Assembly (NCBI GenBank): GCA_030704615.1
Contig: CM060731.1
Span: 35,588,001-35,652,000, forward strand
From: Takakia lepidozioides
Taxonomy: Eukaryota > Streptophyta > Takakiopsida > Takakiales > Takakiaceae
Length of the DNA: 64,000 bases
Reading direction: 5' to 3'
Positions 1 through 11,968 of this stretch are shown here, one piece after another (within the stretch, counting starts at the first letter, position 1; each line of letters begins with the position of its first letter). The position numbers were made by a program, and so were the translations under genes. Under the pieces are notes generated by a model. That model was not told the origin of the DNA, did no database searches, and saw only the letters and a list, made by a program, of their open reading frames with translations.

Positions 1-770
1 GCAGTTAAGTACCAGCCGGCAATATATATTCTCAGGAACTGTATATTACACCGAGGAGTGGTAGCCCTCTCTCTCAGGTGATCTGCAGGTTCTGTAGTAC
101 CAGAAGCTGACCTGTAATTATATCACAAGATATATTTGCAAGGTTGTAATGGATTATCGGGAGGATCTCAGTACTCGAAAGCTGTGTTCTAAGGAGAGCA
201 ATCAGAAAGCAGAGCTTCCTGTGTATGATGTTATTGTTATTCCATTGAATGCGAAAATAAACCCATTTCCCTACTGTAGTGATGCAGTACGGGAAGCCCA
301 TTGTTGAGACGACAGTGTGAAGCCTTCAAAGCAGAAAGTAGCACATGTGACATTTCCCAATGCTCTAAGCACTGGTAACAAGCCCTTCCAAGAAGCACTG
401 CACTAAGGATGCTAACAATCACGTCCCCAAGGAATGGCTCCCACTGCATCCTTGTTTTTCAGCATCACTGCACTCCTCACATAAGCAAGCATCATAACTG
501 TTTTACACTGTCCACTGTCCAGAAAATCATATCCATCATGTGTTTTCAGGTTGAAGGCATCTGTGCATTGTCAAGTACTTCATTCCCTGCAACTGCACTG
601 AAGGTAACCCCTGAACAGTCCTAAATGTCCTAAGTTCCCTGTGTGTGATGCAAATGGTACACACACAGGCATTTCAACAGCAAGACATGCAACCTTCTTG
701 AGGGTTGAAAAAATGGAACAAGCGTATCTTTAAGGGGTAAACACTTTTTTCTCCTATGATCTTCAACTCT
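1..770. other. Flank and 3' region of the P58IPK gene
   Basis: I see no gene here. The stretch lies downstream of the stop codon of the minus-strand P58IPK gene and probably holds its 3' untranslated region. Open frames are short, overlap on both strands and match nothing I recognise. Confidence 0.4.
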
Positions 771-3700
771 TTACCCAAAGTTGAATCCCCCTCCAGGGAA
801 ACCTCCCCCACCTCCTTGAAACTGGAAGGTAAATGTCTGACCTCCCCCACCAAAGGGGTTAAAACCAGGGCCACCCCTTTGGGGCTCGTCCAGGTCCTCA
901 CCGCTGTCATATCTACCTCTCTTCTCTTCGTCACCGAGTACCTGTTGCAAGGATTGCAATCATTACTGATGAGCGCAAACATCCACAAGGTGTTACAAAT
1001 TGCATTTTCCTTCCTCATTCTCACACACAAACAGATGGAATATGACCATTTCCACAGGTAGAAGATTGAGACCAAAGCATACAGAGGTTTAGATCCATCC
1101 AGAAGTGGGCTTTTCAAACCATTGGTCATTCCCACAGAACTACCTGGATGTGAAAATTTGGACGTCTTTTAAACCTTGAGTGGCTCTGCTGGTAGATATT
1201 AGGATATTCAACTTGGTTTCCTAGCTTCTTATAGGTCCAGCCTTTTCTTTGCTTCCAATTTCCCATTGGTTGCAGCCTTTTTGGCTCTCAATAACTTTGT
1301 CTTGACACTGCTCTTAGCACTACTTGCCCATTTTGTGCCTTTTGTTTCTGATCTCTTTGTTGACCCATTTAGATTGAGTGCATGGCTTCTGTATCTTCAG
1401 ACATGTCTGTTTGGCTCCATTTTCTTTGTCATAGTATGACCACTTTTCCCTGTCTACAATACAATAAGAGCGACTCTCTGTACCTACTCATCTGGCTCCC
1501 CATCTCATTGGTTTTGTTGACCTGCAGCGGTATGGTCCAGGTTTTCAATTCATCTGCTACCTTTCCTTCTCCTCCCAAAGAAGAGAGACGGAGACAGAAT
1601 GTACTCAGAAGACATTTTTTACCGTAGCCTTGTGACCATAGACCCTGTGCCCTGTTTGGGTGAAACGAAAGGGAACAGACACTACCTTTGTCAGGGTAGT
1701 GGGGCTTACTACGATATGGGAGGTGCAGATATAGAATGTACTCATAAGACGTTGTAGACCCTGTGCCCAGTTTGGGCAGAACAAGAGACAGAGACAGAGA
1801 GTAAGAAAGAAACTTTGAGAGGGAGAGACCTCATAAGCCTCAGCAACTTCCCGAAACCTATTTTCGGCCTCCTCCGTGTTCTCCACATTCTTGTCAGGAT
1901 GCCATTGAAGCGCAAGTTTCTTATACGCACGCTTGATTTCTGCTACTGATGCTGTTTGTGGAACACCCAGCACACTATACCAATCTTTACGTTTGCTCAC
2001 TTTGAGAGCACGCTCTGCTTTCTGGAGCCTCTCTCTGATACCTCCTTCCTACCAGCAACCCCACAGAATATTACAAACAACCATTATCAACGTGAGAGGG
2101 TTGGGCTTACAATTGGATGCATTTTCTTCACGCAAGTTGATCAAAACACTAAATACATAATCTCAACCTTTCGTTTCATCTATCTAACTTCCATGGGCAG
2201 TCCCTTGCCCGACCGGACAAAGCTCATAGTCCTTGGGAGCACGAAAGATACATATGTAATTTGTTTAAAAGACTGAGTTCCCTTCGTTTCATGAAGGAAC
2301 ACAAGTTAAAGAGATGCAAAGTTGAAATAAGCACCAAGTTACAACTAGTATACTGATTGTAATATGAATAAAGCCTCCAGCTTGCTAGTCATGTTTCCAA
2401 TCTGATGTGTTTCATTTGGTAGTCACGAGATTCACAACTAAGACAAGTACCAAAGAGATGGTGGTTGATTTCCTCCTAGATTGTATCAGTATAATGGATA
2501 CACCAACCAATATGATCAAGCATGGGGGAGAAACACCAACCAACTGACCTGCGGGGATTTTTGGACAGCGGACTTGAAGTCAGAAACAGCCCCATCCCAG
2601 TCCTCTACCAACAGCTTTGCCTCACCTCTCTGTATTAGCACCAAAGATTTTATCAGAGATTAACTGTACTGTGGTAAAAGAGGCTCCGAAGAGTGCCCGT
2701 TTTCATTTTTTCCATATCTTCCAATCCTTCCCTCGCATAGCAGACTAAAGAATGAATGGACAAGTTTACACTTCTTTCACTCAAACAGCTGATTTTGTTC
2801 AGATGAAGTATGGGCCCTCCCAACTCACCCCCTCCCCTCTTCTCTTTCTGTCTCTCTATCCCTGCCTTTCCTCCTCACCTCTCCCCACCCACCCCATCCT
2901 CCTCTTCCACGTTAAAGGAAGCAAAAGAAGCTGAAACAGGCACCTGGACAAGAGCCTCAAGTGACTCGCTGTCCAGCTCCAAGACCTCGGAGCAGCGTGC
3001 CAAGGCATCCTTGCCGCGCCCCAGTCTCACCAAGGCCTTGCAAAGGCCGAGATACAACCTCACATTGTGGACAGCATGATCAGGCGCTATCTCCAGCGCT
3101 GCTGTATATTCCTCAACCGCCGTCCGTAACTTACTCTTCTCCAGTGCTTCGTCGGCCTGCAGTATCACATGTTGAACACTCATAAGACGTTTGCCATCGC
3201 TTTGTGGCCAATAACCCCGCGCCCAGTTTGAGCAGAACACAAGGGGACAGAAACTACCTTTGTCAGGGGCTGACGCCAGTAGTATGACTTTCCATCACAT
3301 GTTGAGTAAGGGATATTGAGGAAATTGTGACAACACAGGAGGGCAAAACAATGTTACTTGATTGCACAGGAAACCCATCAAATGCCCTACTTTTACGTTC
3401 CAGATGTGTAGACCTTGTGAACGGTTCAGCCTTGTCCACACTGTGTATCATCAACATGAAGTAGAATGTAACATCATGGGTCTCAGTGGTGCATGAGCTG
3501 ACAGTAAATATAGATATAGGACACATACACTCTTGGTTTTTCTGAGAAGCGCCTTGAGTTTGAAATACTCTTTCTTCAGTTCTCCATGCTCGGGGTCCAA
3601 TCGCAGCCCTGTCTGAAAGTGCCTGCAGTGCAAATATGAACTCTTGATGCTTATAGGGGGTACCGAGAACAGAGACACTTGTCCACAATCACACCCCACC

Positions 3701-6700
3701 AGTAAGCAACACTTGAAGAGCTTTGTACAAATGTGAAAATCTGATACAATGATACAACCTTCACAGCCTAAAAGCGGAGCACTGTACATGTGTAGACTGT
3801 AGACCTGCAGAAAACATTTTTATACATCACACCTACTCCAGCTGTCAATGTAGAGAAGCCCTCGCGGAAAGAGAAAAGAGTATGCCACCCCTAGCCAGTG
3901 GAACTCATTTGCCCAAGAAAAATACTGCCTGAAATAATTACTCTTACATCAGGAGCCAACTGTTCCAAAAGTAAAGAAAACTCTGCAGAAAGAGAAAGAT
4001 ACCTGAGGGCAACATCATGGTCTGCAAGGTAGAAATATGCTTTTCCCCGCAGAAGCAAAGCCTCGAGGTCACTTTCATCAACCTTCAACACGCGCCCCAC
4101 CTCAGTAACCACACCGCTGTAATCCTTGCTCTTCAGCATCAGCCTGGCTCTCAACAACCGTGCCTGCATGTGTCCCTTCCGTGTTATGCCCTTCACATCC
4201 ATTGCCTGTTGTTGGTCTCCTACATGTGTACACACTTACATTTTCCTCCCACTTCAATGTACTACCCAGATTAGTTTGTACAAACTGCCACTGAGACTTC
4301 CACTGTTTTTAGATATCCAGCAAAGATTCCACAATTCCCCATGGCCCCTTGCGGGGATGAAAACCTGGCTGCAAAGGCTTAGATCCAGACCATATTTGCT
4401 CATGGAAAATATTTTTTGAGCCCCGTCAGTACATCTACGTCTCTTCCGCAAGCTCCTGGATTAGGCCAGCCATGTATATGCCACCTTGCAGCATTGCAAT
4501 ATTTAGACCTTGAGAATCTTTCTTATGATGTTGCGAGTCATAAATAAAACTGCTAGACAACTTCATTTATTTTAACACCAACCACCAGAAACACTACAGG
4601 GCTATTAGCTGAAGTAACCTGTGAACACTCTGGAGATGTAAGCAGGACTTTGTCCAGCGCAACTCTGGTACTTGAAAACTCATTAGCATCATAAAACGCC
4701 TTGGCTTGCGATAAAGCAGCTCCAGTTTCTGCTGTCTGGGCCAGCTCTTTTTCAGCACTTGAATGCCCCGGCTTCAACTCCAAAATCTTCCTGAAGTCCC
4801 TCTCTGCCTCCTCAAATCTGCAGCATTGTAAAACTTTTGTATCACAATTTCTTCACAATGGTGTGGCTCGTAATTCTGGACCTAGAAGCTTATCACCTAA
4901 GTGGACTGAATCTCCCTCAATCAGAATACTGACTTCCCCAGAGGCAAGCCTACAAATATAGGAGTTCCACTAGTGTCTTCAACACACACAGGTGTGAAGA
5001 AAACTCTTCATTCATTGGCTTACGAACTACTACTGGGGTAAGACTAAGATGGAGAAGAGGGCTGCCATACCTTCCTATCTGGCGTAAAAGACGAGCCCGA
5101 TGCAGGTAACCTTGCAAAAATGTTCGGTCCACCTCCACTGCCCTATCAAGGTCCAGTAGGGCCTCCAGGTACTTCCGCTGCTGCAGGTAGACTGCAGACC
5201 GTTTAGAGAAGCCTAGGGGGGCTGTGGGATCCAGTTCTGCCAACCCATGCCGACAAAAATGAATGAAATATGTCATGCCTGTAAAATCTTTCCGCTCCTT
5301 CAGCAATTCTCCACCGATCTTCACTGCTGTGCATCCATTGCATACCTTGCTTTTTGTGTGCATTGTTGGCTACACCCACCATCAACTTTTGACATATCAA
5401 CCACAAAGTGTTGCTATACCCGGATCTTTTCATTGAGGCTTTCCAACACATGGGTCTTGACAGAAACAGTAGTCAATACTTGGCCCTGGATGATGTGCTT
5501 GAGGTAATTGATGTGTTCTTCACTTATTTTCTACTGATTTCTAAACCCCAGCACAAGCTTGTGCAGCCCACTCCCTGTTGGGTCAGATGTTGTCTCCACC
5601 CCATGCTGTGCACCTAAGTCCAGTCTGATGGCCAAGAACTTGAGGTCACTAGGTCACTCAAACATCAGCAACTTTCATGCAAGGGAAAACCCTAATACAG
5701 TGTGAATACTGTTGGGACCATGCATAGTGCTCTAAGCTAGATGCAGGCACAGAATACTTTGAGCGTACCTATGAAAGCACTATAATGGCGCAAAGCAACT
5801 GTGAATTCTCCTCGCGACAATGATCCATCACCTGCTTGTAGATGAGAAGCTGCCAACACCCCCACATGTCTTCTTTTCAATAACAGGCAAGCACTAGACT
5901 TCGATACAAGAAATCCCGGTGGACTAAAGAAACCCTCTTCCTCTCCATATCTCCCACGTTTTCATGCAACATAGGTCAACAGTGCAGTCAATTGAGATCA
6001 GGTTTAAAATGGTTGCTTCCTGTCAGGATGCATTGTAGATAGTTTTTCACCTGAAGAAAAAACAGTTACGTTGGACACAGTTGTGAATGGAAATAAGAGC
6101 AGAAATATGTGCATATTGACCATCCCTGCAGATCCTTCCCATCACATTCCGGATCGTGGAGTTCAACCACAAGAAATGTAAAGTGGCAATAGTGCTTGCA
6201 CACAGCTGTTACTGGGAGTTCAAATGTTCATGAAACTCACACCGTAGACAATATATTAGTGTGTGTGTACATATGGGGAGAGAGAAAGAGGGCAGGGACG
6301 AGGGACACCTGCGGACGGTAGGAAGAATACCAAAATATGGCCAAAATTAAATACCCCAGGAGTGGATACGCCCAAATCATGACCTCATTTGGTACTACTT
6401 TAAGTTCCCCAGTAAGGAGCATGCTTGATTCATGAGCACAAATCAGAAACCAAGTGCGCCTCTAGTCCGAAATCGTCAGCATTGTATTGAAAGATAGTGA
6501 ATCCACCTCACTGCGTGAAGAACCAACCCAACCACCGGGTGTCACTAATCTCAATATTCAGGCTCCATTTCTTCACAGTCGATACATCCCCAGTCTACTG
6601 AATACTGACAGTCAAAGAAATTATCCCGAGGCTCCTCAGGATCCACTTCGTCTCGTAAATTAACACGCCCTCCAGGGACAGGGGAGGAAGAAAGCAATTT

Positions 6701-6857
6701 CGAAGGAAAATGGCACGGGACCATGGTTGAAAATCAGCGATAGAGAGAGAAAATGGCAGCCATAGTTACCAGCATCTGATGCAAACGCTTGGAATAGTTG
6801 TAACATCAGCAGACCAGCGATTCCGACCACCCGAAAGAGACCCGACCAACCCATCAT
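771..6857 (-). CDS. P58IPK: P58IPK/DNAJC3-type ER co-chaperone (TPR + J domain), 10 exons
   Basis: ER-lumenal co-chaperone that stimulates BiP and holds unfolded clients. The ten exons I read are 6770-6857, 5769-5849, 5071-5236, 4619-4817, 4003-4163, 3529-3622, 2944-3156, 2549-2629, 1830-2048 and 771-941. All junctions are GT-AG and keep phase, giving about 490 residues, close to the 482 of Arabidopsis P58IPK. Residues 1 to about 27 form a signal peptide (hydrophobic run [17 protein letters not shown]). TPR repeats fill residues 30-350 (for example [17 protein letters not shown] and [17 protein letters not shown]). The J domain starts near residue 381 ([11 protein letters not shown]), with the catalytic HPD at 411-413. 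A Gly/Phe/Pro-rich tail ends in GGGFNFG. The gene looks intact. Only introns carry repeats (1600-1795 and 3171-3285). The ATG at 6857 is chosen because the signal peptide follows directly. Confidence 0.95.
1598..1795. repeat. Intronic repeat, two copies, with a third at 3171-3285
   Basis: Two related segments (1598-1700 and 1733-1795) lie in the last intron of the P58IPK gene. A third lies at 3171-3285 in the intron upstream of exon 7. Shared words are GAATGTACTCA/AACACTCATAAGACG, CCCAGTTTG.GCAGAACA and ACTACCTTTGTCAGGG. The copies differ by substitutions and short indels, so the duplication is not very recent. The family is unknown. Confidence 0.6.
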
Positions 6858-6867
6858 GTTAAGGATT

Positions 6868-6873
6868 CACGTG
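6868..6873. promoter_or_regulatory. G-box (CACGTG) just upstream of the P58IPK start
   Basis: A palindromic CACGTG lies about 10 bp before the P58IPK ATG, and another ACGT core occurs near 7079. ACGT-core elements are bound by bZIP factors, including those of the plant unfolded-protein response, so the position is suggestive. It may simply lie in the 5' untranslated region, and a 6-bp match can be chance. Confidence 0.3.
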
Positions 6874-7260
6874 TGATCCAGCCAGCAGCAATGGACGCCC
6901 TAAGCCTCACAATTCACACTTGTTTTCCCCCACCTCTTCCTCCTCATCGCCTTGGGGTACCGGTGCCTCCTGCGCGAAAGGATAGACAACCGAATCCACT
7001 GTCCCACCTACCTTTTCGATCCAGAAAACTCTAAGGCGAGGACTGTGGCAAGAGCGAGATCCACTCCACAATGCGAGCACGTCCGTGCCATGTTTGCTGT
7101 CTGCATCCGACGTGAGCTCTTCGTCTCACATTCGTCGCCCTAACTTTATGTCGTGTTGCTCTTTCATACATTTATACATTCATACATACATCTCTTCACT
7201 ATACTGTATGCTGGTATTTGATGCAAACAAAACTCCGGCAGCAGCAGCCGGCATATTGTA

Positions 7261-7739
7261 TTGTAGAGGTCGCTCTATTTCGTCTTTAATTAATTCACTT
7301 TAAGAGAGAACAAATATTTTAAAATTCTGCCCTGTGAGTAGACGAAATATGGGAATAATCTGAACTTTAAAAGATGAACTTTGAAAACAAAAGGTAGCAA
7401 TATGGTAACTCTTAAACGTCAAGTTTGGAAAATAAAATAATAATAATAATAAAGTTTGAGACTTATTAAAAATACTTACCACTAGCCATGACTGTGGCTT
7501 GGCAAGAGAGTTATGGCTAACCATAATTATGACTTGTCAGAGAGAATGTCAACTGTAAGTGAATCTTGACATGGCCCACCTAATTTAATGAAAAAAAGTA
7601 CCCATAGGTGCTGAATTCTTGAAAAATTGGATGAAGCTGAGCGAAATAATTAATATTGTCATTAAGCCTACCGACATGGCGACCTGCATGTATTTAATGA
7701 TTCCGACAGGGGTCCGTCGAAATAGAGCGGCCTCTACAG
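7261..7739. mobile_element. TA-flanked MITE (Tc1/mariner-like), 479 bp
   Basis: Imperfect terminal inverted repeats of about 24 bp bound this segment. The left end reads TTGTAGAGGTCGCTCTATTT and the right end, reverse-complemented, reads CTGTAGAGGCCGCTCTATTT. A TA dinucleotide flanks both sides (7259-7260 and 7740-7741), as expected for Tc1/mariner-type insertion. The interior is AT-rich with an AATAAT microsatellite near 7440 and no coding frame, so it is a non-autonomous element. Confidence 0.75.
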
Positions 7740-7878
7740 TAGTAAGTAATAAGCATGGGGGCTCCCAAGGAAGCGTAAACTATGGTGTCTCTTTGGAGCG
7801 TCCCCACTGAACGTTTGTATGGACCCCTACACCCGTATTTCTCATATACATCCCGTGGTAGTGTACCCTCCGCCTTTT

Positions 7879-7899
7879 GCTAAGTGCCGCGCACTTAGC
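7879..7899. repeat. Perfect 9-bp hairpin followed by a T-run
   Basis: GCTAAGTGC and GCACTTAGC are separated by CGC and followed directly by five T. It has the shape of an intrinsic terminator, but this is plant nuclear DNA, so it is more likely part of a repeat or chance. Confidence 0.4.
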
Positions 7900-8002
7900 T
7901 TTTTCCCGTGACCAGGTAGTGTAAACCAATCACTACCCGGTATGTCCCATCGTGACTCTCGCTGACTGGCCTTCATAGCTGTGTCATACTTAGCCGTTAT
8001 CA

Positions 8003-8100
8003 CATGGTAATGACAGTCAACCCCTCACTCACATACACAGTAATTGCACTTGAAGGCCAGCTTCACATATGGTACATATGGTAATGACAATGAGCAGGTC
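8003..8100. repeat. Direct repeat copy A flanking the Harbinger ORF1 remnant
   Basis: Matches 9328-9439 in the same orientation. Shared words include CAGTCAACCCCTCACT, ACATACACAG, ATTGCACTTGAAG and GGTAAT.ACAATGAGC. The pair brackets the ORF1-like coding remnant, so it may be part of the same transposon family. Confidence 0.6.
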
Positions 8101-8270
8101 TAGCATAGCATAATTTAACCCCTCACTCACATATGACAATTGAGAGCTTGGCCTGGCACATCTTGGGGGGCAACAAGAGGAGTGGATGCCTGTTGTGCTG
8201 CTAGGCGCTTCCACAATTTAGTTCTTCTGCCCTGCGCAGTGCAAGATACTCTTCAACCTCTACAGTACCC

Positions 8271-8998
8271 CTAATGCCCGACATCTGAAAAAAAGAAAGT
8301 GCGCTTGCGCGCTAAGAACTTCCGCTTTTTGTCGTGTGGCTGCAGCCAAATCAGCTGTTGCGGCAATTTGAGCTCTAATTGATCTCTCAAAGCCTTCTCT
8401 TTGTGTTTTTCTTTGGCAGATCGACATCCTTGGGGTTGTGTTGGAAATCTCGGAGGCTTTTGCATATTAGTGGTGTTTTTGTTATCACGGTCGGAGTCGT
8501 CATCAACACGGATAATTTCTTCATCCTTCGTCCTCCCCCTCACGTGGAGCGCGTGGCCACTTCATGGGAGGCGTCCGCCTCACATCCTCACTGCGCATGT
8601 CCGCCCACTGAGGCACTTGGCGAAGAATCAACCAGCAATGGCGGAAGAGGAAATTTTGTTTTTTGGAATGTTTGTCTTTGTACAACTGCATTGCCTTTTT
8701 GATGTTGTCTTCTTCGCTCACTCTGCTCTCCTTCAGTGCAACTATGGCCCCGAATACACCCACCCACTTCGACACATCATGTTTGATGACGCCCCACTTG
8801 CTCTCGAGACTCCTCGCTGGTCTGTCTGCACACCCATCGGGTCTCTTTGCGTTGAAGTGGGAAGTCACACGATCCCAAAAGTTTGCAACTTTTTGACCAT
8901 TTCCAGTCACCGGATCCTGAGAAATTGCCAAAAAACTATGGCATAGTTGCCTCTCCTCGTCAGTGGTGAAGTTCTTGCCCTTCCTTGGCTTTGGAAGC
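8271..8998 (-). pseudogene. PIF/Harbinger ORF1 (Myb/NAM-associated type) remnant
   Basis: The minus strand reads NFTTDEERQLCHSFLAIS, then GNGQKVANFWDRVTSHFN, then SLESKWGVIKHDVSKWVG. This is the SANT/Myb-like fold of plant Harbinger ORF1 proteins, also seen in host proteins annotated as NAM-associated C-terminal. After about 8530 the frame shifts, and the family's tail continues as RFPTQPQGCRSAKEKHKEKA (8271-8543). The frameshift and the absence of a nearby transposase mark it as decayed. ORF1 normally helps the transposase bind DNA and enter the nucleus. An upstream exon may lie at 9596-9871. Confidence 0.75.
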
Positions 8999-9327
8999 GG
9001 TACTGTTGAAGCTGGAAGGGAAGCAAGAGGTTGAGAGAGATGCTATGACATGTCCATGGTCAGGCTGACTCGGTTCAGGGACGAGTTTAGGGACTGAATA
9101 TCGTGCATGGATTCAGTGAAAGAGAGGCGGATTTAGTGCCCGCCCTCAGCTGCGTATACGGTAGCGGGGCAAAGGTGTGGTACGTTTGGCGGCCATTTTG
9201 AACAATAAGGGATCTTGAAAGCCACTGATACACAAATTATCCATCCATGCTACAAGTGACTGGCAATGAACCCCATATTACATATAGTATTCACAATGAG
9301 CCCTCTTGAAATTATCCATGACTGGTA

Positions 9328-9439
9328 CATGGTAGTGACAGTCAACCCCTCACTAACATACACAGCCATTGCACTTGAAGACCAGATTCACACATGGTAC
9401 AATTGTCACTCACAATATGGTAATCACAATGAGCCAGTC
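9328..9439. repeat. Direct repeat copy B
   Basis: Second copy of the repeat at 8003-8100, in the same orientation, with an extra piece in the middle. See that entry for the shared words. Confidence 0.6.
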
Positions 9440-9595
9440 CCAAGTAACATAACAGAAGTACAACAAATCTTTTACATTTATTACACATAATGGTTGTCAC
9501 ATCAAGTTGTTAATCAGCCAAAGCCCCAAAGCACGATGATATGAGAACATGATTGGATTACTACAAATTAGACATACTCACGGAAGTTGTCATTA

Positions 9596-9871
9596 CTATT
9601 GAAAGACCCTGTGTTTCATCATCATCAAAAACAGGTTGTCGTAACGGAGATTGGTGAGGTACAATTCGAGGATTGAATTGGAATTTTGGATGCCATAGCC
9701 TTCACATGGGTGGTAATCCTCGTTGCCATTGCCATCAATAGTGTGATAATCGTGCTGAGACAATTCGCCATCGTAGAAATTGAATCCTTCACTTCGACGC
9801 CTGGGTGGGACGAATGGTTGAGGAGGGTAATGCCTGTTGCTGCAGCTCCGAGGTCGACTATAGTAGGCGGC
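9596..9871 (-). other. Possible upstream coding piece of the Harbinger ORF1
   Basis: The minus strand has an open frame rich in Tyr, Pro and Asn (for example SNRHYPPQPFVPPRRRSEGF) ending at a TAG at 9596-9598. Low-complexity N-terminal regions of this kind precede the Myb-like domain in many Harbinger ORF1 proteins. No motif proves it, and direct repeat B lies between it and the ORF1 remnant. Confidence 0.3.
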
Positions 9872-10426
9872 TGATTCACCGTGGCGAGCTTGAGGAGTCT
9901 TTGGCGGCTTGTTGAAGGACTATTTGGGGTCCTTGAGTGCCGAGATTTGGCAAGCTCTTGGGGCCTTGGTGTACTGTTTGAAGTACCATTGTGCAAGCTT
10001 TGCGAGCCTTAGTGAGATTGTTTGAGGGACATCTTGAGGGCTCTTAGAGAGTTATTTGAGAGATCTTTGAAAGGTCTTGTCTATTGCTTAAGTAAAAGAG
10101 TGTGGAGATAGGGTAGTGGGATGAGATCATGTTGTGACAGGAATTGCTTTAGTCTATCTTCCTTGTAGTCTTCCACTCTTTGTAGGCCAAAACCAAGACA
10201 TGGGAGGCCAAGCTCATATGAGTCAATACATGAGATCCCAAGCTCAAGTTCACAGGTTGCAAGACGGCGACTAACGATGGGGCAACTCTTGCACCCGGCC
10301 TCTTGATCTATCGAGTTTTGAGTGTAGTAGGGATAGTGGTGAAGGACTTAGTGAGGCTATGGTCACTATCACATCTTGTGGCTACCTGGACTTAGAGGGA
10401 CCTAAGCACCAGCTAGGGGGGCGATT

Positions 10427-10934
10427 GTGTGGACTAGTGACTGCCATAGTGGGCAGCATAGTGGCAGCCTAGTGACTGACTAGTTGTAGCCTAGTGGTTG
10501 GACTAGTGACTGGACTAGTGGTGGACTAGTGGTATACTAGTGTGTGGTGTGCACATGTGTTGTGTGGTTTTGGACAGCGATGTAGTTGTGTATGATATGT
10601 ATGCGCACGACAGCTGTCAAGTTATTTTACCACTAGTGTGAAACTAGCTAGGAAATAGCTAGCTTTTACATATTGACATTTGGGATTGGCCCAAGTGTCA
10701 ATCCAGGGGTCAAGGCAGATTTAGGCCTTGGAGTGGTTATCTTCACGGCAAGCGCGGGAGGCTCATCTTTATCAAGTTGAGCCTCACCGCGCCTAGCTAT
10801 GGCGCCGTAGTGTGGATTCCCCATGGCGTGGGGTGCACTTGGCTTGACTTGTATTTGAGTGATGAGGTTATATATGCATGAGTTTATGCTTCAGATTTGT
10901 GAGCTCGTGCTTGTATTCTTCTTCTTTATCATTG
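10427..10934 (+). mobile_element. Probable LTR with upstream polypurine tract
   Basis: A purine-rich run ending AGCTAGGGGGGCGAT sits at 10411-10425, as expected just upstream of a 3' LTR. A 46-bp word beginning ATTGTGTGGACTAGTGACTG occurs at 10424-10469 and again, identical, at 10931-10976. The interval ends with CTTCTTCTTTATCA, a common LTR end. No polymerase frame is present, so this would be a solo or partial LTR followed by a second LTR start. Exact ends are uncertain. Confidence 0.45.
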
Positions 10935-10976
10935 TGTGGACTAGTGACTGCCATAGTGGGCAGCATAGTGGCAGCC

Positions 10977-11702
10977 GGCAGGAGAGTAGAGGGTAGTGTA
11001 GCAGCAGTGGGCCGTGAACCATGATATCACACGGCCACGGTAGCATAGGCTTTACTAATAGAGGAAGTAGTAAAGGACCGTGGACCGTGTACCACTATGG
11101 CACACGACCAAAAATCACGACCTCTACCACGAGCCATTTTTTGGCAAACCCTTTAGGTTGAGTAGGCAGTTAGGCAACGGTCATTAACGACTGCAGGCTG
11201 TAATGGCTCTTTCGAGCATAGTATAAAAGGGTTGCACGCAACTTAGAAGGTATCAGTGATCAGTGTGTATCCAGTGGACTCAGAGTAAGTCGATGTATAC
11301 TTATGCTATGATGTGATGAACTCTGAAGGAAAGCCATGCTATTCCAAGTATGTCTGTGTAGAGTGAACGTGAGATGGTGAGAATGCGTATCATCTCAAAA
11401 TAGATCTTGTTGTCTTGAATATTGTATGATTGTATGAACAAAGAGGCTCCAGCCTTTCCGACTAAGATCTTTTAGTTGATGAGACTGCGGGTTGGACTTA
11501 ATTAATAAGATTAAGCAACCTGTCGAGATGTTGATTCATACGCCTACCGGGGGGTTAACTATCTTTCAAACGATTACTCTGTAATTGTTTCAGAAGGCAT
11601 ACCGTCGGACAACCTCTGTTGCATGTATTGGGAAATGGGCTGTAGAGTTGAGAGCTTGTTTTGTCTAAGTCATAAACTAGTGGTTAACACCATGTACCAG
11701 TC
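10977..11702. other. Non-coding repeat-like stretch with a TATA-like box
   Basis: I see no gene. A TATA-like GTATAAAAGG lies at 11220-11230. The composition and position, between the LTR-like block and a small ORF, suggest more LTR-type sequence. No ends can be drawn. Confidence 0.3.
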
Positions 11703-11858
11703 ATGGATAAGGAGCGCTCCTTAAAGGCAGAAGATGCTTCATTTAACTCAAAGGGTTCTGGCTCCTCAAAGGCAGAAGACTCTTCATTTAACAACATGGA
11801 CCACTTGGCATGTTTTACTGGCTATCGCAGCTCTGATAGTGACATCCGGGGTTTGTAG
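11703..11858 (+). CDS. Small ORF (51 aa) with an internal duplication
   Basis: ATG to TAG, 51 residues, starting MDKERSLKAEDASFN. The peptide repeats itself: LKAEDASFN is followed by SKAEDSSFN, reflecting a partial tandem duplication in the DNA at about 11720-11792. It sits where the start of a Copia gag would sit after an LTR, but no gag domain follows. It may be a transposon remnant or no gene at all. Confidence 0.25.
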   Translation: MDKERSLKAEDASFNSKGSGSSKAEDSSFNNMDHLACFTGYRSSDSDIRGL

Positions 11859-11890
11859 CCCCAGTAATACTCACCCATTCTAATTACATT

Positions 11891-11966
11891 TGATAATGGC
11901 CACCGATTGACCTTTGACCTTGCTCGCGGCCACGCTGCTCGCCGGGTCCACCCGGTGGCCATTATC
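11891..11966. repeat. Short inverted-repeat element (76 bp)
   Basis: TGATAATGGCCACCG at the left end is mirrored by CGGTGGCCATTATCTA at the right end, with a GC-rich loop of about 46 bp. It looks like a very small MITE or a transposon end pair. No target duplication is convincing. Confidence 0.5.
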
Positions 11967-11968
11967 TA

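Noticed and set aside
9625-9996. A 123-aa minus-strand frame starting MHNGTSNSTPRPQE
   Set aside because: The neighbouring frame (9596-9871) reads more like a Harbinger ORF1 N-terminus; this one looks like its shadow.
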